A stretch of DNA of 20,258 nucleotides from an uncultured Bacteroides sp. GTDB lineage: Bacteria > Bacteroidota > Bacteroidia > Bacteroidales > Bacteroidaceae. The number at the start of each line of letters is the position of its first letter. The stretch's first letter is position 1. The notes under the pieces were generated by a model. That model saw only the letters and a list, made by a program, of their open reading frames with translations, was not told where the DNA came from and did no database searches. Shown piece by piece: positions 6,403 through 13,407 of this stretch. The translations under genes and the position numbers were made by a program. Where the stretch lies: NCBI GenBank assembly GCA_905197435.1, contig CAJJYX010000036.1, positions 1-20,258 on the forward strand. Direction: 5' to 3'.

Positions 6403-6696
6403 ATGACAGACGAAGAAAAGACGCTATTAAGTACCTTTGAAGCCAGACTGCGGCATTTAATCTATCTGCACGATGAATTAAAACGCGAAAATGCTGAGCT
6501 AAAGCAACTTCTCGAAGCTAAAGAAGAGGAATGCGGGAAGGTACAAGCTGAATATCGGGAGTTGGAACTTAACTACACGAACCTAAAAACAGCTACGACA
6601 ATCAGCCTTAACGGCAGCGACGTGAAAGAGACGAAACTGCGATTGTCTAAATTAGTGCGTGAAGTCGATAAATGCATCGCTTTGTTGAATGAATAA
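6403..6696 (+). CDS. Small coiled-coil protein upstream of zapA (possible ZapB analogue)
   Basis: A 97-residue soluble protein without a signal peptide. Residues 10-65 are strongly predicted coiled coil by heptad-like spacing of Leu/Ile/Tyr (LRHLIYLHDELKRENAELKQ onward). The C-terminal 76-97 helix (KLRLSKLVREVDKCIALLNE) closely resembles the ends of other Bacteroidota proteins found beside zapA. The ATG at 6403 sits about 15 nt after the predicted transcription start; the open frame continues upstream, but that part overlaps the promoter. The zapA gene begins 14 bp downstream, so the two are co-transcribed. In Enterobacteria the coiled-coil protein ZapB (81 residues) binds ZapA at the division ring. 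By size, structure and linkage this could be an analogue, but that is inference and no sequence relationship was shown. Confidence 0.75.
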   Translation: MTDEEKTLLSTFEARLRHLIYLHDELKRENAELKQLLEAKEEECGKVQAEYRELELNYTNLKTATTISLNGSDVKETKLRLSKLVREVDKCIALLNE

Positions 6697-6710
6697 AGAG
6701 AAGAAGATGT

Positions 6711-7001
6711 ATGAACGATAAAATAAAGATAAACCTGCGGATGGCAGGTGCTTCTTACCCTATCACAATCAACCGTGAGGACGAGGAAATGGTAAGAGAA
6801 GCTGCCAAGCAGGTAGAAATCAAGCTCAATGCGTATCGGGAGCATTATCAGAATGTGCCTCTGGAGAGGATTATAGCCATGGTGGCCTATCAGTTCGCTT
6901 TGGAAAACTTACAGTTGAAGGACCGTAATGATACTGAACCTTATACCGCCAAAATAGAGGAACTGACAGGAGTATTGGAAGCCTATTTCAAGGAGCAATA
7001 A
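6711..7001 (+). CDS. zapA: Cell division protein ZapA
   Basis: A 96-residue cytoplasmic FtsZ-associated protein that bundles FtsZ filaments and stabilises the division ring. The N-terminal globular part (IKINLRMAGASYPITINRED, 5-24) has the family's strand pattern for binding FtsZ. It is followed by the REAAKQVEIKLNAY helix and a C-terminal helix (about 52-95) with the AMVAYQFALENL segment typical of ZapA coiled coils. The length is normal for ZapA (about 95-110). It lies 14 bp after the coiled-coil gene and is followed by a strong hairpin with a T-run, then rny. Confidence 0.9.
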   Translation: MNDKIKINLRMAGASYPITINREDEEMVREAAKQVEIKLNAYREHYQNVPLERIIAMVAYQFALENLQLKDRNDTEPYTAKIEELTGVLEAYFKEQ

Positions 7002-7102
7002 GCTGTAATTCTTCCATTATTGAGCCAGCAAAAGAGTGAATATTCGCGCACTGTACAAAAGATTGCCTTTCATTAAAGCAAACTTTTATGCAGTGCTTTT
7101 TT
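7002..7102 (+). ncRNA. Candidate structured RNA between zapA and rny (6S-like possibility)
   Basis: This 101-base non-coding stretch ends in a long hairpin and T-run. The 3' strand (about 7089-7099) can pair either with 7048-7055 or, less perfectly, with the region just after the zapA stop (about 7001-7009). This gives either a long closed rod or a short terminal hairpin. In gammaproteobacteria the 6S RNA gene ssrS also lies directly after zapA, so a 6S-type RNA is worth considering. No promoter box is visible inside the stretch, so it would have to be processed from the zapA transcript. It may simply be a terminator or attenuator. Confidence 0.25.
7048..7102 (+). terminator. Long hairpin terminator/attenuator ahead of rny
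   Basis: GCACTGTA (7048-7055) pairs with TGCAGTGC (7089-7096). An inner AAAAGATTGC (7057-7066) pairs with GCAAACTTTT (7078-7087) with one mismatch. Six T residues follow (7097-7102). It can end the zapA transcript or attenuate read-through into rny, which has no obvious promoter in the 28 bases between this T-run and its ATG. Confidence 0.75.
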
Positions 7103-7130
7103 ATTTATATACTAAAAACAAATTAATAAA

Positions 7131-8669
7131 ATGACAGTAGTTACAATAGTATTATCCATTGCCTGCTTCATTGTCGGAGGGTTTGCCTCGTACTTGTTCT
7201 TCAAGCACGGGCTGAAAAACAAATACGACGGCATCCTGAGAGATGCGGAAGCAGAAGCGGAAGTGATTAAGAAGAATAAGTTACTGGAAGTAAAGGAAAA
7301 GTTCCTGAACAAGAAGGCAGACTTGGAAAAAGAAGTAGCCCAGCGTAACCAAAAGATACAACAGGCAGAAAACAAGCTGAAACAACGTGAATTGGTACTG
7401 AACCAGCGCCAAGAAGAGATCCAGCGCAAGAAAATGGAAGCCGAAGCTGTGAAAGAAAACTTGGAAGCCCAGCTCGCCATCGTAGACAAAAAGAAAGAAG
7501 AACTGGAACACATGCAACGCCAGGAAATAGAAAAACTGGAAGCCATCTCCGGACTTTCTGCTGAAGAAGCCAAAGAGCGCATGGTGGAATCCTTGAAGGA
7601 AGAAGCCAAAACGCAAGCCCAGTCTTACATCAACGACATCATGGACGACGCCAAGCTGACGGCAAGCAAAGAAGCCAAACGCATCGTGATACAATCCATC
7701 CAGCGTGTGGCAACAGAAACTGCCATCGAAAATTCAGTTACCGTATTCCATATTGAATCGGACGAAATCAAGGGACGCATCATCGGTCGTGAAGGCCGCA
7801 ATATCCGCGCACTGGAAGCCGCTACCGGTGTAGAAATCGTGGTAGACGACACTCCGGAAGCTATCGTATTGTCAGCTTTCGACCCGGTTCGCCGCGAAAT
7901 CGCACGCCTCGCACTGCACCAGCTGGTGACGGACGGACGTATCCACCCGGCACGCATCGAAGAGGTAGTTGCCAAAGTACGCAAGCAGGTAGAGGAAGAA
8001 ATCATCGAAACCGGCAAACGTACTACTATCGACCTGGGTATCCACGGACTGCATCCCGAGCTTATCCGCATTATCGGTAAGATGAAGTACCGTTCTTCCT
8101 ACGGCCAAAACCTGTTGCAACATGCACGCGAGACAGCCAATCTTTGCGCTGTGATGGCATCAGAGCTAGGACTCAACCCGAAGAAAGCAAAACGTGCCGG
8201 ACTGCTGCACGATATAGGTAAGGTACCTGATGAGGAACCGGAATTGCCGCATGCACTCTATGGTATGAAGCTGGCGGAAAAGTTCAAGGAAAAACCGGAC
8301 ATCTGCAACGCCATCGGTGCTCACCACGACGAAGTGGAAATGACCAGCCTGCTGGCTCCCATCGTACAAGTATGCGATGCCATTTCAGGAGCACGCCCGG
8401 GAGCACGCCGCGAAATCGTAGAAGCCTACATCAAACGTTTGAACGACCTTGAGCAACTGGCCATGTCCTATCCGGGTGTAACAAAGACATATGCCATCCA
8501 GGCAGGCCGCGAACTGCGTGTCATTGTCGGTGCAGACAAGATTGACGACAAGCAGACGGAGAATCTTTCCGGTGAAATCGCCAAGAAGATTCAGGATGAA
8601 ATGACTTATCCGGGTCAGGTAAAGATTACCGTTATCCGTGAAACACGTGCGGTGAGCTACGCAAAGTAA
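7131..8669 (+). CDS. rny: Ribonuclease Y
   Basis: A 512-residue membrane-anchored endoribonuclease that starts mRNA turnover. An N-terminal membrane segment (3-25) is followed by a long charged coiled coil (about 30-165). The KH RNA-binding domain has [10 protein letters not shown] at 215-224. The HD metal-dependent phosphohydrolase domain has His331 and the His360-Asp361 pair (LLHDIGK), plus AHHDEVE at 397-403 and Asp416 ([15 protein letters not shown]). The C-terminal region ends in [15 protein letters not shown], the conserved end of the family. Length and domain order match B. subtilis RNase Y (about 520). Expression may depend on read-through from the zapA operon past the hairpin at 7048-7102, or on an unseen promoter. 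Identification is secure. Confidence 0.97.
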   Translation: MTVVTIVLSIACFIVGGFASYLFFKHGLKNKYDGILRDAEAEAEVIKKNKLLEVKEKFLNKKADLEKEVAQRNQKIQQAENKLKQRELVLNQRQEEIQRKKMEAEAVKENLEAQLAIVDKKKEELEHMQRQEIEKLEAISGLSAEEAKERMVESLKEEAKTQAQSYINDIMDDAKLTASKEAKRIVIQSIQRVATETAIENSVTVFHIESDEIKGRIIGREGRNIRALEAATGVEIVVDDTPEAIVLSAFDPVRREIARLALHQLVTDGRIHPARIEEVVAKVRKQVEEEIIETGKRTTIDLGIHGLHPELIRIIGKMKYRSSYGQNLLQHARETANLCAVMASELGLNPKKAKRAGLLHDIGKVPDEEPELPHALYGMKLAEKFKEKPDICNAIGAHHDEVEMTSLLAPIVQVCDAISGARPGARREIVEAYIKRLNDLEQLAMSYPGVTKTYAIQAGRELRVIVGADKIDDKQTENLSGEIAKKIQDEMTYPGQVKITVIRETRAVSYAK

Positions 8670-8694
8670 AATCAGAAAAGGAAATAAATATAGG

Positions 8695-8723
8695 AAAGGG
8701 TGAATTCATATTCGCCCTTTTCT
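8695..8723 (+). terminator. rny terminator
   Basis: AAAGGGTGAA (8695-8704) pairs with TTCGCCCTTT (8711-8720) around a 6-base loop, with one G-T pair. T-rich sequence follows, running straight into the TATTTTTG promoter box of cutC. Confidence 0.8.
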
Positions 8724-8731
8724 TATTTTTG
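8724..8731 (+). promoter_or_regulatory. -7 box for cutC, merged with the rny terminator tail
   Basis: TATTTTTG matches TAnnTTTG and lies in the T-rich tail of the rny terminator, 23 bases before the cutC ATG. This predicts a leader of about 17 nt. The -33 region would fall inside the terminator stem; no clean TTG is visible there. Confidence 0.5.
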
Positions 8732-8754
8732 CACCATAACCACTACCTTACAAA

Positions 8755-9507
8755 ATGAAAGATTATCAGTTTGAAGTTTGCGCCAACTCCGTAGAGAGTT
8801 GCATCGCCGCACAAACCGGAGGGGCAGACCGGGTAGAATTGTGTGCCGGCATCCCTGAAGGAGGAACGACCCCCTCATACGGAGACATACTCATCGCACG
8901 GGAAGTATTGCGGCAGACAAAATTACACATTATTATCCGTCCCCGTGGGGGAGACTTCCTTTACTCCCCTACCGAACAGCGCATCATGTTGAAAGACATA
9001 GACAATGCCCGCCGTTTGAAGGCAGATGGAGTCGTATTCGGCTGTCTGACGGCAGAGGGAGATATAGACATTCCCTTGATGGAGCAACTTATGAAAGCCT
9101 CGCAAGGCATGTCCGTCACTTTTCACCGTGCTTTCGACGTCTGCCGCAATCCGCGAAAGGCACTGGAGGATATTATCAAATTGGGATGCAACCGCGTCCT
9201 TACTTCCGGACAGCAATCTACAGCAGAGCAAGGCATTCCTCTGCTAAAAGAACTCCAACAGCAAGCTGCAGGCCGAATCATCCTATTGGCAGGTTGCGGA
9301 GTGAATGAGGCCAACATAGCTCACATTGCCCGAGAAACCGGTATCCATGAGTTTCACTTCTCCGCCAGAGAAACCAGCAAGAGCTCCATGCTCTATCATA
9401 ACTCCGCCGTCTCTATGGGAGGAACGGTACATATTGATGAATATACACATACCATCACTACTGCAGAGCGGGTAAAGCGTACAATCGGAGCATTGAACAA
9501 ATTGTAA
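8755..9507 (+). CDS. cutC: CutC family protein (PF03932), TIM barrel
   Basis: A 250-residue cytoplasmic protein, the same length as E. coli CutC (about 248). The fold is a TIM barrel. Family motifs are visible in order: FEVCANSVESC (6-16), GGADRVELC (22-30), GGTTPSYG (36-43), IRPRGGDFLYS (61-71), VTFHRAFDVC (121-130), VLTSGQ (148-153) and LAGCGV (178-183, where the family usually has GGGV). Originally linked to copper tolerance in E. coli, but that role has been disputed and the true reaction is not settled, so the name is a family label only. It has its own promoter and a downstream hairpin. It is not clearly co-regulated with rny. Confidence 0.9.
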   Translation: MKDYQFEVCANSVESCIAAQTGGADRVELCAGIPEGGTTPSYGDILIAREVLRQTKLHIIIRPRGGDFLYSPTEQRIMLKDIDNARRLKADGVVFGCLTAEGDIDIPLMEQLMKASQGMSVTFHRAFDVCRNPRKALEDIIKLGCNRVLTSGQQSTAEQGIPLLKELQQQAAGRIILLAGCGVNEANIAHIARETGIHEFHFSARETSKSSMLYHNSAVSMGGTVHIDEYTHTITTAERVKRTIGALNKL

Positions 9508-9509
9508 GA

Positions 9510-9547
9510 CCTCTCCCCTTCCCCTCCCCCATAAAGAGAGGATTTTT
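9510..9547 (+). terminator. Possible cutC terminator
   Basis: CCTCTC (9510-9515) can pair with GAGAGG (9536-9541) around a 20-base pyrimidine-rich loop, followed by ATTTTT. The large loop makes it a weak candidate; the hairpin at 9726-9755 is a stronger stop. Confidence 0.4.
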
Positions 9548-9587
9548 AAAGTTACCCTTGTTAGTATTTTGTAGGACTATCTTTATC

Positions 9588-9694
9588 GAGGGCGTGTCAA
9601 GACTCTGACAGGCATCTCATTCTGTCATGCAGAACGTAGTGAAACATCTCTTCGCTCACTCACAAAGAGAGCAGATCAGCTTTGGCACACCCTC
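9588..9694. repeat. 107-bp element with inverted ends, dispersed-repeat-like
   Basis: The arms 9588-9601 (GAGGGCGTGTCAAG) and 9681-9694 (TTTGGCACACCCTC) are imperfect inverted repeats: 14 positions with one mismatch and two wobbles. The interior includes CTGTCATGCAGAACGTAGTG and CATCTCTTCGCTCACT, resembling the GTCATnCTGAACGnAGTGA... class of short intergenic repeats seen in many bacterial genomes. No open reading frame and no clear target duplication were found. It could be a non-autonomous mobile element or a REP-type repeat. Confidence 0.5.
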
Positions 9695-9725
9695 TTAGGA
9701 AGAGAGGCTTGGAAACCATAAAAAA

Positions 9726-9755
9726 ATAAGGATGCACAGCTAAGTACATCCTTAT
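9726..9755. terminator. Hairpin ending the ompH operon (minus) and possibly cutC (plus)
   Basis: Arms 9726-9737 and 9744-9755 pair over 12 bp around a 6-base loop; the single mismatch on the plus strand becomes a G-U pair in minus-strand RNA. On the minus strand it is followed by seven T residues, an ideal terminator for the OmpH-like gene that stops at 9777. The T-rich right flank allows some activity in the plus direction too. Confidence 0.8.
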
Positions 9756-9776
9756 TTTCTATATCATAGGACTGTA

Positions 9777-10379
9777 TTATTTCTTCACCGGAGAGGAGTA
9801 TCTTGCATTCAGACCATCCAGAATCTCACGAGTAATGTTGTAGACACTGTCTGCATAAAGCAAATTATCAAAACCTGTATTGCTGATAATCATGCTGTAG
9901 CCTTTTGTCTTGTTATACTCCTTCAAGAAAGCATTGATAGAGTCACGCAGCTGCAAGCTGTTCTTTTCGTTCTCACTCATCAGCTCAGACTGCAGTTTGT
10001 TGCTCAAGTTCTGCAAATCCTGCTCCAACTTGGCAATGCGATTGTATTCCTGCTGTGCTCTTTCTTGAGAAAGATAAGCGTTGTTCTGATACTTTGTCTG
10101 GAATTCCTGCTTTTGCTTCTCCAGTTCGCTGGCTTTCTGGTTCAGTGTCAGACGGACATTCTCTCCCTTCTTCACCATAGCCTCATTCAAGTCTACGCAG
10201 TAGTTGTATTTTGCCAAAAGCGTATCTATTTCAACATAAGCAATTTTCATTTCCGATAATCCGCCGGCTTGTGCGGGAGCGTTTGTTGTCTGTTTATCAG
10301 TATTGCCGGCACATTGAGCAAATAAAACGACCAGTGCAAGAGCTGCCAGACCGTTCATGAGGTAGTTTAATCTCTTCAT
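9777..10379 (-). CDS. OmpH/Skp-family protein, putative lipoprotein
   Basis: A 200-residue exported protein. Its hydrophobic signal (10-21) leads to FAQC, with Cys23 a plausible lipidation site, although Gln at -1 is unusual. The mature part has the IAYVEIDTLLAKYNYC strand (about 46-61) that starts Skp/OmpH domains. A long charged helical hairpin follows (about 67-150, rich in Glu, Lys and Gln), then a C-terminal YSMIISNTGFDNLLYADSVYN region with the family's return strand. Skp proteins are periplasmic chaperones for outer-membrane proteins; a lipid-anchored version would sit at a membrane. It is the second gene of a two-gene unit, 25 bp after the small membrane protein. The chaperone role is inferred from the fold only. 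Confidence 0.8.
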   Translation of the reverse strand: MKRLNYLMNGLAALALVVLFAQCAGNTDKQTTNAPAQAGGLSEMKIAYVEIDTLLAKYNYCVDLNEAMVKKGENVRLTLNQKASELEKQKQEFQTKYQNNAYLSQERAQQEYNRIAKLEQDLQNLSNKLQSELMSENEKNSLQLRDSINAFLKEYNKTKGYSMIISNTGFDNLLYADSVYNITREILDGLNARYSSPVKK

Positions 10380-10404
10380 AATTGATAAATATTGTTTTTA
10401 AAAT

Positions 10405-10644
10405 TTAGTTCATACTATCGTTTAAGGCCTTTTCCAGCTCATCAATGGAAAAGCGGGATTTGCGTTGCGCTTCCCTGTCCTGCGACTGCACACAACCGAT
10501 ACCTCTATCGCGCATCGCCTTATTGCCACTGACATGCCCGTTAGGAAACTTGCCGCCCTTCACAAAAAAGACCTTTACACCCAATAAAACAATGCAAATA
10601 GCAACTATTAACAGAGTTATCAATATTGTATCAAGCATTTCCAT
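10405..10644 (-). CDS. Small one-pass membrane protein of unknown function
   Basis: A 79-residue protein with one N-terminal membrane segment (about 6-28) and a soluble cytoplasmic or periplasmic tail. The tail holds a striking motif, KGGKFPNGHVSGNKAMRDRG, followed by IGCVQSQDREAQ (about 49-60), then an acidic-basic helix ending ELEKALNDSMN. It looks like a widespread uncharacterised Bacteroidota family, and the strength of the central motif suggests a conserved role. It precedes the OmpH/Skp-like gene by 25 bp and shares its promoter, so the two may work together at the envelope. No function is assigned. Confidence 0.7.
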   Translation of the reverse strand: MEMLDTILITLLIVAICIVLLGVKVFFVKGGKFPNGHVSGNKAMRDRGIGCVQSQDREAQRKSRFSIDELEKALNDSMN

Positions 10645-10659
10645 TAATTTTGTTACATG

Positions 10660-10697
10660 AAAATAGTGTTTTTACTATTTTTGTGGGTGCAAAGATA
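10660..10697 (-). promoter_or_regulatory. -7 box and 5'-terminal hairpin for the small-protein/ompH unit
   Basis: The minus strand has TATCTTTG at 10690-10697, predicting a start near 10684. Just after that start an A/T-only-tipped 8-bp hairpin can form (10674-10681 with 10660-10667, loop of 6). Such a hairpin at the very 5' end could stabilise the mRNA. No clear -33 TTG is seen. Confidence 0.45.
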
Positions 10698-10876
10698 GGG
10701 CTTTGGTTGGACTAACTCACCTTTTTTACTCTAAAAAAAGAGAAAGGGGAATAAAATAGTCAATCAATTTAACCATATTTAGCAATGCGAGGTTCATTTA
10801 ATGGAGAATTAATAATTGACAATTGATAATGAAGGCTGCACAAACATATGCAAGGCAGCTGTTAATTCGGATAATT

Positions 10877-12334
10877 ATGGAAAAAAAAGACTTGAAACCG
10901 ACTGGCGTATTTCACTATTTCGAGGAAATCTGCCAAGTGCCGCGCCCTTCGAAGAAGGAAGAGAAAATCATTGCTTACTTAAAAGCATTCGGAGAAAAAC
11001 ATAAGTTGGAAACGAAGGTGGACGAAGCCGGAAACGTTCTGATAAAGAAACCCGCCACTCCGGGCATGGAAAACCGCAAGACTGTCGTACTCCAATCGCA
11101 CATCGACATGGTGTGTGAGAAGAACAACGACGTGAAGCACGACTTCCTGACCGACCCCATCGAAACCGAAATTGACGGCGAATGGCTGAAAGCCAAAGGT
11201 ACTACACTTGGAGCCGACAATGGCATCGGTGTCGCCACCGAACTGGCCATCCTTGCCGATGACAGCATCGAGCATGGTCCTATCGAATGCTTGTTCACCG
11301 TGGACGAAGAAACCGGGCTGACCGGTGCTTTTGCATTGAAAGAAGGCTTCATGAACGGAGATATCCTGCTGAACCTCGATTCCGAGGATGAAGGCGAACT
11401 CTTCATCGGTTGTGCAGGAGGTATCGATTCCGTTGCCGAATTCACCTATCAGGAAGTGGATGTGCCGGCAGGATATTTCTTCTGCAAAGTGCAGGTAAAG
11501 GGTCTGAAAGGCGGACACTCCGGCGGCGACATACACTTGGGACGCGGCAATGCCAACAAACTATTGAACCGCTTCCTGAGCCAGACCTTCCGGAAGTACG
11601 ATATGTACCTTTGCGAGATAGACGGCGGCAATCTGCGCAACGCCATTGCCCGTGAGGCACATGCGGTGATTGCCATACCCGATGCCGACAAACATGCCCT
11701 GCGTACAGATTTGAATATCTTTGCAGCAGAGGTGGAAGCCGAATATGCCGTTGTCGATCCGGAGCTTCAATTCGTGCTCGAATCGGAAACCGCCCGTCCG
11801 AAAGCCATCGACAAAGATACCACCAAACGTTTGTTACAAACCATCTACGCCACTCCTCATGGTGTATATGCCATGAGCCAGGACATTCCCGGCTTGGTGG
11901 AAACTTCTACCAACCTGGCCTCCGTAAAGATGAAGCCCGGTCATATCATCCGCATCGAGACCAGCCAGCGCAGCTCTACCGCCTCCTCCAAACAAGACAT
12001 TGCCAATATGGTGCGCACTGTATTCGAAATGGGCGGAGCCGCCGTATCCTTCGGTGACGGATATCCGGGCTGGAAGCCCAATCCGCATTCTGAGATTCTG
12101 GAGGTGGCTGTTGAATCCTACAAACGCTTGTTCGGTGTGGATGCCAAGGTAAAGGCCATCCATGCAGGTCTGGAATGCGGGCTGTTCCTCGACAAATACC
12201 CGGCACTCGACATGATTTCCTTCGGGCCTACCCTGCAGGGCGTGCACTCTCCCGACGAGCGGATGCTGATTCCTACCGTGCAGAAGTTTTGGGACCACCT
12301 GCTGGACATACTGAAGAATATCCCCATCAAATAA
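10877..12334 (+). CDS. pepD: Aminoacyl-histidine dipeptidase (PepD, M20 metallopeptidase)
   Basis: A 485-residue cytoplasmic dinuclear-zinc dipeptidase, the same length as E. coli PepD. Metal ligands and catalytic residues follow the M20 pattern: His75 and Asp77 (SHIDM), Asp114 (LGADNGIG), the Glu144-Glu145 pair (DEETGL), Asp168 (LNLDSED) and His457 (GVHSPDE). The lid/dimerisation domain includes GLKGGHSGGDIH and LVETSTNLASVK. The frame is open from 10823 with a TTG, or an ATG at 10829. The ATG at 10877 (MEKKDLKPTGVF) is chosen because the family begins there, and the upstream 16-18 residues are low-complexity and look like translated leader. No clear promoter box was found in 10698-10876. 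The phosphatase-fold gene follows after 3 bp. Confidence 0.93.
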   Translation: MEKKDLKPTGVFHYFEEICQVPRPSKKEEKIIAYLKAFGEKHKLETKVDEAGNVLIKKPATPGMENRKTVVLQSHIDMVCEKNNDVKHDFLTDPIETEIDGEWLKAKGTTLGADNGIGVATELAILADDSIEHGPIECLFTVDEETGLTGAFALKEGFMNGDILLNLDSEDEGELFIGCAGGIDSVAEFTYQEVDVPAGYFFCKVQVKGLKGGHSGGDIHLGRGNANKLLNRFLSQTFRKYDMYLCEIDGGNLRNAIAREAHAVIAIPDADKHALRTDLNIFAAEVEAEYAVVDPELQFVLESETARPKAIDKDTTKRLLQTIYATPHGVYAMSQDIPGLVETSTNLASVKMKPGHIIRIETSQRSSTASSKQDIANMVRTVFEMGGAAVSFGDGYPGWKPNPHSEILEVAVESYKRLFGVDAKVKAIHAGLECGLFLDKYPALDMISFGPTLQGVHSPDERMLIPTVQKFWDHLLDILKNIPIK

Positions 12335-12337
12335 GGG

Positions 12338-13390
12338 ATGTCCCCATTAAACGCAATCATACTCTTTCTTCTCTGCCCGTACATCAGCCTGTACGGGCAA
12401 GAGAGAAAAGATACCCTCACATTCCGGATAGTGAGCTACAATGTAGAGAATCTATTCGACTGCCGGCACGACACATTAAAGAATGACTATGAATTCCTGC
12501 CGGATGCCGTCCGGCATTGGAACTACTCCAAATACAGAAAGAAACTGGATAATATAGCCCGCGTCCTCATCGCCACGGGAGGATGGACGCCACCCGCCCT
12601 TGTTGCTCTATGCGAAGTAGAGAACGACAGCGTAATGCGCGACCTTACCCGCTACTCCGCCCTGCGCGAAGCAGACTACCGGTATGTAATGACGCAATCA
12701 CCGGACGAACGCGGCATCGACGTAGCGCTGCTTTATCAACGCAATCTGTTCAAACTGCTTTCCTACCAGAGCCTTCCCGTAGACAAGCCCCGGAAGAACA
12801 GCCGTCCTACACGCGATATTCTGCACGTCAGTGGATTGTTGCTGAACCGGGACACTCTTGATGTGTTCGTGGCGCACTTTCCGTCCAGGTCGGGAGGAGC
12901 AAAGGAGTCCGAACCCTACCGCCTGTCCGCAGCCCGAAAGGTGAGACATGCCATAGACAGCCTATACTTGGTACGCCGCCATCCGCAGGTCGTCCTTTTA
13001 GGGGATTTCAATGATTATCCGGACAACAAATCGGTGCGGCAGGTATTGCAGGCAGATATTCCCCCCGCCTCATCGGATTCCCTTTTACCGCACAAGCTTT
13101 ACCATCTCCTGGCCGGGAAAGCTAAAAGCCGCAAGCACTTCGGCAGCTACAAGTATCAAGGGGAGTGGGGACTGCTGGACCACATCATCCTATCGGGCAC
13201 CCTTTTACAGAAGAGCTCACCCCTATATACGGATGAAACAAAAGCAGACATCCTCCGCCTCCCGTTTCTGCTGACGGAAGACAAGAAGTATGGCGGGAAA
13301 CAACCTTTCCGGACCTATTACGGCATGAAATACCAAGCCGGCTATAGCGACCACCTGCCCGTATGGGCAGAATTCCGGTTGGCATACTAA
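12338..13390 (+). CDS. Exported endonuclease/exonuclease/phosphatase-family protein
   Basis: A 350-residue metal-dependent phosphoesterase of the EEP (DNase I-like) fold. An N-terminal hydrophobic stretch (6-19) with likely cleavage before Gln21 suggests export to the periplasm. Catalytic motifs are complete: SYNVENLFD (33-41, Asn35), CEVEN (92-96, Glu93), DVALLY (128-133), VAHFPSRSGG (178-187, His180), GDFND (222-226, Asp223/Asn225), LDHIIL and the terminal SDHLPVW (Asp338-His339). Substrate unknown: nucleic acids, inositol or sugar phosphates are all hydrolysed by relatives. It starts 3 bp after the pepD stop, so translation is probably coupled. It converges on the MscS-type gene with only 17 bp between stops and no obvious terminator. 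Confidence 0.85.
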   Translation: MSPLNAIILFLLCPYISLYGQERKDTLTFRIVSYNVENLFDCRHDTLKNDYEFLPDAVRHWNYSKYRKKLDNIARVLIATGGWTPPALVALCEVENDSVMRDLTRYSALREADYRYVMTQSPDERGIDVALLYQRNLFKLLSYQSLPVDKPRKNSRPTRDILHVSGLLLNRDTLDVFVAHFPSRSGGAKESEPYRLSAARKVRHAIDSLYLVRRHPQVVLLGDFNDYPDNKSVRQVLQADIPPASSDSLLPHKLYHLLAGKAKSRKHFGSYKYQGEWGLLDHIILSGTLLQKSSPLYTDETKADILRLPFLLTEDKKYGGKQPFRTYYGMKYQAGYSDHLPVWAEFRLAY

Positions 13391-13407
13391 AGGACCGGGA
13401 CAGACTC

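Noticed and set aside
10823..10876. Upstream TTG/ATG starts for PepD
   Set aside because: The extra 16-18 residues do not match the family, and starting at 10877 gives exactly the usual 485 residues. This is not excluded by sequence alone.
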